Shown: positions 24,691 through 29,928 of the stretch, in pieces
Layout of the letters: every line of letters starts with the position of its first letter
How positions within the stretch are numbered: position 1 is the first letter of the stretch
NCBI GenBank assembly: GCA_964534315.1
Contig: CAZHOV010000061.1
Location: forward strand, 1-29,928
Origin: CAZHOV01 sp964534315
GTDB taxonomy: Bacteria; Bacteroidota; Bacteroidia; Chitinophagales; Saprospiraceae
DNA: 29,928 nucleotides
Direction of reading: 5' to 3'
Position numbers and translations under genes: made by a program
Notes under the pieces: generated by a model
The model's database searches: none
What the model saw: the letters and a program-made list of their open reading frames with translations, nothing else
What the model was told of the DNA's origin: nothing

Positions 24691-26946
24691 ATGCCTGCTT
24701 CAACTAAACTCTTTATCTCTTTTTATAGTTGGCTTACTTTACTATTATTAGGCCTCTCTTCTTGTAATTCTTCCAGTGAAATTCCCCTAACTAAGGGGTT
24801 AACTATTACTAAAACGTGTACCATCAAAAAAGATACTTTTTTACTGGAAGGAGCAGATAGTTTGGATATGCCGGCCATTACGATCAAAGGCGATAATATA
24901 ACGGTTGATTTTAACGGGGCTGTGATAATGGGCTCCTCTGCTTTTGGCCAGCCAGACCTGTTCTCAGGGCTAGGTATTTCAGTGGAAGGCTATGGAATAA
25001 CGGTAAAAAATGTAATCGTACGCGGGTACAAAGTTGGGCTTATGGCAGAAAACGTGGATAGTCTACGCATTATAAACACAGATTTCAGTTATAACTTTCG
25101 CCAACATCTAAAAAGCAAGCGGGAACGGGAAGACTTAAGCGATTGGTTGAGTTATCACCGCAACGATGAAGATGAATGGCTCCGCTATGGGGCAGGTATC
25201 TATTTGAAAAATTGCGATAAAGCCTTAGTAAAAAATTCTGTTGTCACAGGAGGGCAAAATGGATTGATGCTTACTAATTGTCAGCATGGTTTATTTTACA
25301 ACAATCGCTTTCATTTTAATTCGGGAATCGGGATTGGCCTTTACCGATCAAGCAATAACAGCATTCTGTGCAATAAGCTCGACTGGAATGTACGGGGCTA
25401 CAGTCATGGGTTCTATGCGCGGGGCCAGGATTCTGCCGGCATTCTTTGCTATGAGCAGAGTGATAGCAATACTTTTGCTTATAATTCTGCGACACATTCA
25501 GGAGATGGATTCTTCTTGTGGGCGGGACAAGAAACCATGGACTCCGGGGAAGGTGGATGTAATGATAACCTGATCATCCATAATGATTTTTCCTATGCAC
25601 CCACAAACGGTATTGAAGTGACTTTCAGCCGCAATAAATTAATCAACAACCAACTCAATTATTGCAAATATGGCATTTGGGGAGGCTACAGTTACGAAAC
25701 CCAAATTATTGGCAACACTATTGATCGCAATCGCTACGGAATTGCTATTGAACATGGGCAAGAGAATCTAATCAAAGACAATTATTTTGGAAATGACACC
25801 ATCGGCATCCAGCTATGGGAGCGCCCCCAACAACCTGAAGATTGGGGGTATGCACAGAAGAGGGACGTAGGAAGTCGCAATTACCACATTGAGGGAAATA
25901 CATTTTCCAATACTTCCTTTCCTCTCTCTATTGCCAACACCCAAAATGTGGCCATAGAAAATGCCAATCATTTTAGTGGTATGGTACAATTATTTGAAAA
26001 AAATACGGGTAACAGCGATTTAACATTTCGAAACAATACCAGTTTGACACTTGAAGATCTAAGCAAAATCAGGCAAGCCGGATTTTTAGCATCGGTCGGC
26101 CAGCCAAAAGATCCCGATACTTCGGTCGATTGGATGGAAAAGATAAATATCCCTGAAGATGCGCAGCCACCTTTCTTATCTACTGAGGCTTTAAAAGGAA
26201 GAAAGTATATGATCATTGACGAATGGGGCCCTTATGATTTCAGGCGGCCGATCATTTGGCTAAGATCTGTAGAAGAGAGCACTTACACCTTTGTCGTTTT
26301 AGGCCCCCGGGGCAATTGGAAGTTGAAAAAAGCGACTGGCTTTGCTTCTATTTCCAAGAAACAAGGAGCTGTTCCCACTACTTTGGTCGCCGAGCAACTT
26401 CCGGGGGAGGTTGAACTGACTATCGATCTGGAATTTAGAGGGATGCCGATTACCACTCAATTTGGGGAAAAACTTCCGAAAGGAACACCCTACAAATTTT
26501 CCTTTTACCGGTTTAACAAGCTGATCAACTGGGAAGTCAAATGGTATACCTATAATCAGGAGCAACATCCGCTCGATAATTATGAGGAATTTCAGGAATT
26601 AAAAAAATTACCTACGAACGCCAAAGAGCAAACAACCGATCTATCTTTCGCCTGGTGGGATGCTCCTTTTGCAGGAGTCCATCCCGACCGGTTTGCCACT
26701 TTTGCTCGTAGTGAGTTTGAAATAGAACCGGGACAATACAAGATCAGCATCACCAGCGATGACGGATTAAAATGTTATCTGGATGGCCAGTTGATCATCG
26801 ACCACTGGGATATTCACGTTCCGGCTACAGATGAGGTAGTGGTTGAATTGGGAGGTAAACACACCCTTGAGCTCGAACATTTTGAGGGAGGCGGTTTTGC
26901 AACGTTAAGTTTTAACTTACAGCCTATTAAATTAAAGCAAAACTAG
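24691..26946 (+). CDS. Lipoprotein with parallel beta-helix and C-terminal PA14-like domain
   Basis: A 751-aa predicted lipoprotein. The signal peptide ends in a lipobox LGLSSC (cysteine about residue 25). Residues about 35-440 form a right-handed parallel beta-helix of the NosD/pectate-lyase type, seen as repeated short turns such as NCQHGLFYNNRFHFNSGIGI and YNSATHSGDGFFLWAG. A middle domain of about 170 residues follows, then a PA14-like domain (FARSEFEIEPGQYKISITSD, DDGLKCYLDGQLIIDHWD, GGKHTLELEHFEGGG). Beta-helix plus PA14 suggests carbohydrate binding or cleavage at the outer membrane; no catalytic residues could be assigned. The start at 24691 gives a good signal peptide. Monocistronic. 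Confidence 0.85.
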   Translation: MPASTKLFISFYSWLTLLLLGLSSCNSSSEIPLTKGLTITKTCTIKKDTFLLEGADSLDMPAITIKGDNITVDFNGAVIMGSSAFGQPDLFSGLGISVEGYGITVKNVIVRGYKVGLMAENVDSLRIINTDFSYNFRQHLKSKREREDLSDWLSYHRNDEDEWLRYGAGIYLKNCDKALVKNSVVTGGQNGLMLTNCQHGLFYNNRFHFNSGIGIGLYRSSNNSILCNKLDWNVRGYSHGFYARGQDSAGILCYEQSDSNTFAYNSATHSGDGFFLWAGQETMDSGEGGCNDNLIIHNDFSYAPTNGIEVTFSRNKLINNQLNYCKYGIWGGYSYETQIIGNTIDRNRYGIAIEHGQENLIKDNYFGNDTIGIQLWERPQQPEDWGYAQKRDVGSRNYHIEGNTFSNTSFPLSIANTQNVAIENANHFSGMVQLFEKNTGNSDLTFRNNTSLTLEDLSKIRQAGFLASVGQPKDPDTSVDWMEKINIPEDAQPPFLSTEALKGRKYMIIDEWGPYDFRRPIIWLRSVEESTYTFVVLGPRGNWKLKKATGFASISKKQGAVPTTLVAEQLPGEVELTIDLEFRGMPITTQFGEKLPKGTPYKFSFYRFNKLINWEVKWYTYNQEQHPLDNYEEFQELKKLPTNAKEQTTDLSFAWWDAPFAGVHPDRFATFARSEFEIEPGQYKISITSDDGLKCYLDGQLIIDHWDIHVPATDEVVVELGGKHTLELEHFEGGGFATLSFNLQPIKLKQN

Positions 26947-26988
26947 ATCTCTAACCAGCAGATTTTCAGCAAATTTTATTTCAAATTC

Positions 26989-27024
26989 TAGATAAAAACT
27001 TGCAATAAATGCCATTTTTATCTA
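26989..27024. repeat. Perfect 10-base inverted repeat after the beta-helix gene
   Basis: TAGATAAAAA (26989-26998) and TTTTTATCTA (27015-27024) are exact reverse complements with a 16-base loop. It is AT-rich, 43 bases past the stop at 26946. It might act as a weak terminator or transcript-end stabiliser. Confidence 0.4.
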
Positions 27025-27076
27025 ACTTGCGTAAAACATCTTCAAGCTCTTCTTAAACTTACGGGAAATAATAAAT

Positions 27077-27111
27077 CACACCAATTGCTTTTCTTGTGGT
27101 GTGCTATTTTT
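27077..27111 (+). terminator. Possible terminator overlapping a promoter-like motif
   Basis: CACACC (27077-27082) pairs with GGTGTG (27098-27103), followed by CTATTTTT. This fits an intrinsic terminator for the beta-helix gene 130 bases upstream. The same bases also read as a promoter: TTG at 27085-27087, then 17 bases, then TATTTTTG (27105-27112), an exact TAnnTTTG match. The two roles cannot be separated by eye. Confidence 0.45.
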
Positions 27112-27118
27112 GTACAAT

Positions 27119-27241
27119 TATAAAAACACGAACACGTTACACTATTTACATATGGGGAAGCCCCCCAGACACCTTTGGTGTTATTCCATCTTTCACTTTA
27201 AATTTTAAAAATGGCAGTTCGTTGAGCTGCCATTTTTTTTT
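27119..27241 (+). ncRNA. Candidate small RNA between two terminator-like hairpins
   Basis: If the motif at 27085-27112 is a promoter, it would drive a transcript of about 120 bases ending at a strong terminator. The stretch holds small hairpins (GGGG-AAG-CCCC near 27154-27164; ACACC-TTT-GGTGT near 27170-27182) and no credible gene. I could not match it to 6S, SRP, tmRNA or a known riboswitch. Alternatively it is the 3' end of a read-through transcript. Confidence 0.25.
27207..27241. terminator. Strong intrinsic terminator
   Basis: ATGGCAG (27211-27217) pairs with CTGCCAT (27227-27233), extended by AAAA/TTTT, and is followed by a run of nine T on the plus strand. A shorter T-run exists on the minus strand. 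It could end a plus-strand small RNA or act in both directions, including on fumC read-through. Confidence 0.75.
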
Positions 27242-27578
27242 AACGTTAAGCGGCAAATCAAAATTGCTTGTATAATAATTTGTTCGAATGAAATTCGACT
27301 AAATAATTGAATACTTGGAAATTACAGTAAAGGACGCAAATTTTTTATTAAAAAATGTCTTGCCTTTACTGTAATAATGAAGGCCAGGTCCTTAAATATA
27401 TGCAGGAATTTTCATTTGAATCTAAAAAAATTATTCTACCAATTTTTTTGCCTTACTACTTAATATAATGTAGACGTATTTCAGTACAAGACACTTTTGA
27501 TTGAACTCATTTTTCTCTAGAATTTGAGAAAATTATTGAATTTCAGTAGTTTAACCAGGATTTCATACAACTTTAATT
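27242..27578. other. Gene-free AT-rich gap
   Basis: No open frame of credible size, tRNA or known RNA was found. It holds a small palindrome (TCGAAT 27284-27289 / ATTCGA 27293-27298) and the large inverted repeat at 27321-27375. The rest is AT-rich without visible structure. It ends at the heptad array downstream of fumC. Confidence 0.6.
27321..27375. repeat. 13-base perfect inverted repeat with a nested AT hairpin
   Basis: ATTACAGTAAAGG (27321-27333) and CCTTTACTGTAAT (27363-27375) are exact reverse complements. The 29-base loop itself carries a second palindromic core (ATTTTTTA-TTA-AAAAAT, about 27340-27356). It could form a long cruciform or RNA hairpin. No gene lies within 270 bases on either side. 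Confidence 0.7.
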
Positions 27579-27641
27579 CCACATTACTCATTACTCATTA
27601 CCCATTGTTCTTTGCACATTGCACATTGCTCATTGCACATT
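27579..27641. repeat. Nine-unit heptanucleotide array at fumC 3' end
   Basis: Exactly nine 7-base units on the plus strand: CCACATT ACTCATT, ACTCATT ACCCATT, GTTCTTT GCACATT, GCACATT GCTCATT, GCACATT. On the fumC strand they read AATGTGC/AATGAGT and start 2 bases after the stop codon (27644-27646). One end is mostly ACTCATT and the other mostly GCACATT, which suggests local unit duplication. Confidence 0.9.
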
Positions 27642-27643
27642 GC

Positions 27644-29032
27644 CTACCTTCCCGTCATATCTTCCGGTCTTACCCACTCATCAAACTGTTCGGCGGTAAG
27701 TAAGCCTAATTTGATAGCCGCTTCTTTGAGGGTAGTATCTTCGGCATAGGCTTTTTTAGCAATTTTCGCAGCATTATCGTAGCCGATTTTGGTATTTAAG
27801 GCGGTGACCAGCATCAACGAATTGTTCAGGTGCTCCTGGATTCTGTTATTATTAGGCTCGATACCTTCGGCGCAATTTTCATTAAAGCTGTTGCATGCGT
27901 CGCCGATGAGTTGAGCAGAGATCAGGAAGTTGTAAATGATCATGGGCTTAAAAACATTCAGCTCGAATTGGCCGAACATACCGCCTACATTGATTGCTAC
28001 ATCATTGCCGATCACCTGCCCCATAGCCATGGTCAACGCTTCGGCCTGGGTTGGATTGACCTTGCCGGGCATAATGGAAGAACCGGGCTCATTGGCGGGG
28101 ATGAGGATTTCTCCGATACCGCTTCTAGGTCCGGAGGCCAGCATGCGGATATCGTTACCAATCTTCATCAGGGAGCAGGCTACTGTTTTTAAGGCCCCGT
28201 GGGCTTCAACAATAGCATCGTGAGAGGCCATGGCTTCAAACTTGTTGGGTGCGCTCACGAATGGATAACCGGCAAGTTCAGCGATCTTAGAAGCCACTCC
28301 TTCTGTATACCCCTCAGGGGTATTCAGGCCGGTACCTACAGCGGTACCGCCTAGCGCCAGCTCCGCAAGATGAACCAGCGTATTATGGATCGCTTTAATA
28401 CCATTGTCTAGCTGTGCAACATAGCCTGAAAATTCCTGACCTAACGTAATGGGCGTAGCATCCATAAAGTGCGTGCGCCCGATCTTAACGACATCCATGA
28501 AATTTTCAGATTTGGTTCGAAGGGTATTGCGCAGATTGATCAACCCCGGCAACGTACAAGTAACCAATTTTTGATAAGCCGCAATATTCATGGCCGTCGG
28601 AAAAGTATCGTTAGAAGATTGTGATTTATTGACATCGTCATTGGGATGCAGTGTTTTCTCTTCATCGTCCAGCTTGCCTCCATTGAGTACGTGGCCACGG
28701 TTAGCAATCACTTCATTGACATTCATATTGGATTGAGTACCAGAACCGGTTTGCCATACTACCAGCGGGAATTGATCGTCTAGTTTCCCTTCCAGAATTT
28801 CATCACAAACCTTGCCGATCAATGCTGCTTTTTCAGCATCTAAAACACCACACTCCTCATTCGTCAGGGCTGCTGCTTTTTTCAGAATGGCAAAGGCGGC
28901 AATAATCTCGTGGGGCATGCGCTGCCCTCCGATTTTAAAGTTTTGGCTGCTGCGCTGTGTCTGGGCAGCCCAATATTTATCTGCAGGCACATCAATAATG
29001 CCGATGCTGTCTTTTTCTTTTCTAAATTCCAT
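27644..29032 (-). CDS. fumC: Fumarate hydratase, class II
   Basis: Cytosolic TCA-cycle enzyme that interconverts fumarate and malate; iron-independent homotetramer of the fumarase/aspartase superfamily. The 462-aa product has VWQTGSGTQSNMNVNEV, the HPNDDVNKSQSSNDTFPTAM motif (in two parts), KIGRTHFMDATPITLGQE, and the superfamily signature GSSIMPGKVNPTQ with the catalytic serine loop. The length is normal. The ATG at 29030-29032 gives the standard N-terminus FRKEKDSIGIIDVPADKYW. It is transcribed divergently from the superoxide dismutase gene, with about 195 bases between the starts. Confidence 0.96.
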   Translation of the reverse strand: MEFRKEKDSIGIIDVPADKYWAAQTQRSSQNFKIGGQRMPHEIIAAFAILKKAAALTNEECGVLDAEKAALIGKVCDEILEGKLDDQFPLVVWQTGSGTQSNMNVNEVIANRGHVLNGGKLDDEEKTLHPNDDVNKSQSSNDTFPTAMNIAAYQKLVTCTLPGLINLRNTLRTKSENFMDVVKIGRTHFMDATPITLGQEFSGYVAQLDNGIKAIHNTLVHLAELALGGTAVGTGLNTPEGYTEGVASKIAELAGYPFVSAPNKFEAMASHDAIVEAHGALKTVACSLMKIGNDIRMLASGPRSGIGEILIPANEPGSSIMPGKVNPTQAEALTMAMGQVIGNDVAINVGGMFGQFELNVFKPMIIYNFLISAQLIGDACNSFNENCAEGIEPNNNRIQEHLNNSLMLVTALNTKIGYDNAAKIAKKAYAEDTTLKEAAIKLGLLTAEQFDEWVRPEDMTGR

Positions 29033-29157
29033 AAAAAAGGTTTTCGTTTATAAACTGCCCAAAGGTAAGTAATTTTGTATTTTAGCCATCGCTACGATCA
29101 CAATAAAAAGTATTCTCAGCGTTAAAAAAAGAGGTTAGGCTTTTTCAATGAACTTAT

Positions 29158-29165
29158 TATCTTTG
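29158..29165 (+). promoter_or_regulatory. Probable promoter -7 element of the superoxide dismutase gene
   Basis: TATCTTTG exactly matches TAnnTTTG and would give a leader of about 55 bases. This places the transcript start near 29172 and supports the ATG at 29228 over the upstream start at 29174. Confidence 0.5.
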
Positions 29166-29227
29166 AGCGCGTTTTGTTAAAAAATTCTATAAGAACTAAT
29201 ATCTTTAACCCATTAAAATTTATTTTC

Positions 29228-29860
29228 ATGGCTTTCAAATTACCCGACTTACCTTACGCTTACGATGCTCTAGAACCTCATATTGATGCCCGCACGATGG
29301 AAATCCATCATTCCAAGCACCATGCCGGCTACACTAATAAACTTAATGCGGCTATCGAAGGCACTGACCTTGATGGTAAAAGTATTAAAGATATCCTGGC
29401 CAGTGTTTCTTCTGCGTCTACAGCAGTAAGAAATAATGGTGGCGGATACTACAATCACGATCTTTTCTGGAAAATTTTATCCCCTGCAGGAGAACACGAA
29501 CTCTCTGAGCGAATGAATATTCATAAAGCTATCACCAGAGACTTCGGATCGTTTGACGCTTTTAAAGATGAATTCTCTAAAGCAGCCGCTACTCGCTTTG
29601 GCTCCGGATGGGCATGGTTATGTGTAGATAAAAAAGATAAACTATTTATCACCTCTACTCCCAACCAAGACAATCCCCTAATGGATATTGCTGAACATCA
29701 AGGAACTCCTGTATTAGGATTGGATGTTTGGGAACATGCTTACTACTTAAAATATCAGAATAGAAGACCAGATTATATAGAAAACTTCTTCAATGTTATT
29801 AACTGGCACGAAGTGACTGAACGGTACAACGATGCCAACCCTGGCGCTTCTGACTTATAA
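29228..29860 (+). CDS. sodA: Superoxide dismutase, Fe/Mn family (Mn-type features)
   Basis: Converts superoxide to hydrogen peroxide and oxygen in the cytosol. From ATG 29228 the product has 210 aa, the family's usual length. Metal ligands are H27 (MEIHHSKHH), H77 (YYNHDLFW), D166 and H170 (DVWEHAYYLKY). The outer-sphere glutamine is Q147 in TPNQDNPL, and the position used by Fe enzymes is occupied by the GGGYYNH glycines, so manganese (or cambialistic) use is favoured. There is no signal peptide; the upstream in-frame start at 29174 would add 18 non-conserved residues. Confidence 0.95.
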   Translation: MAFKLPDLPYAYDALEPHIDARTMEIHHSKHHAGYTNKLNAAIEGTDLDGKSIKDILASVSSASTAVRNNGGGYYNHDLFWKILSPAGEHELSERMNIHKAITRDFGSFDAFKDEFSKAAATRFGSGWAWLCVDKKDKLFITSTPNQDNPLMDIAEHQGTPVLGLDVWEHAYYLKYQNRRPDYIENFFNVINWHEVTERYNDANPGASDL

Positions 29861-29884
29861 AAATTAATATGTAGAGGGTGTTTC

Positions 29885-29902
29885 AAAACACTATTCGTGT
29901 TT
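29885..29902 (+). terminator. Weak hairpin after the superoxide dismutase gene
   Basis: AAACAC (29886-29891) pairs with GTGTTT (29897-29902) around a 5-base loop, 26 bases past the stop. There is no T-run, and the window ends soon after, so its role is uncertain. Confidence 0.3.
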
Positions 29903-29928
29903 CGACACACCAAACTTTCTTCTTTGGG

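Noticed and set aside
24533..24751. Open frame of 72 codons upstream of the beta-helix lipoprotein
   Set aside because: Low-complexity hydrophobic translation, overlaps the start of the lipoprotein gene and the yceD promoter region, and shows no domain or start signal.
27152..27208. 18-codon open frame within the candidate small RNA
   Set aside because: Too short to support by sequence alone, and its codons overlap the small hairpins that better explain the stretch.
27281..27300. tRNA T-arm-like GTTCGAAT sequence
   Set aside because: No acceptor or anticodon stem can be built around it; it is part of a short palindrome.
4247..27641. CRISPR arrays
   Set aside because: Units are 7 bases and contiguous without spacers, and no cas gene is present.

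Overview
This window looks like a chromosomal segment of a Bacteroidota bacterium, most likely of the Saprospiria/Lewinella type. The evidence is two very large secreted proteins with type IX secretion (T9SS) C-terminal sorting domains, SprB-like, HYR, SdrD-B and dockerin-like modules, a Bacteroidota-style zinc-free ribosomal protein L32, weak Shine-Dalgarno signals, and several upstream sequences that fit the Bacteroidota promoter pattern TAnnTTTG. No rRNA, tRNA, CRISPR array, transposase or phage gene was seen. The genus is an inference.

Layout, left to right. 1-5.8 kb, minus strand: hldD (heptose epimerase), gcvP (glycine decarboxylase) and a conserved all-helical protein of unknown function. 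5.9-8.8 kb, plus strand: T9SS surface protein 1. 8.8-9.9 kb, minus: a SpoIIAA-like protein and a lipoprotein with a TonB-like C-terminus. 9.98-14.06 kb, plus: a tight cluster of ftsH (broken by a frameshift near its 3' end), an HExxH metallopeptidase-like protein and a GH3-family acyl-adenylating enzyme. 14.1-21.6 kb, minus: a degenerate Usp-like protein, metK, T9SS surface protein 2 and a fumarylacetoacetate-hydrolase-family enzyme. 21.68-22.04 kb, plus: a small S23/four-helix-bundle gene between inverted heptanucleotide arrays. 22.1-24.5 kb, minus: trpS, ridA, rpmF and a YceD/DUF177 protein. 24.7-26.9 kb, plus: a beta-helix plus PA14-like lipoprotein. Then an unusually long gap of about 700 bp, fumC (minus) and a Mn-type superoxide dismutase (plus).

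Most genes are housekeeping: LPS precursor synthesis, one-carbon metabolism, SAM synthesis, TCA cycle, translation and oxidative defence. The accessory layer is cell-surface proteins plus intergenic repeats. The most interesting feature is a set of tandem heptanucleotide arrays (period exactly 7 bp). Four of them (unit nnnCATT on the plus strand, AATGnnn on the coding strand) begin at or inside the 3' end of minus-strand genes (gcvP, the unknown 487-aa gene, ridA, fumC) and in two cases supply the last codons and the stop. Two further arrays (unit TCAAGAC/GTCTTGA) lie in opposite orientation on either side of the S23-family gene. That gene could therefore sit inside a long RNA hairpin, an architecture like the intervening sequences of 23S rRNA but here between protein genes. 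The ftsH frameshift, the two secreted proteins that each carry both dockerin-like and cohesin-like modules, and the structured non-coding gap before fumC are the other points worth attention.
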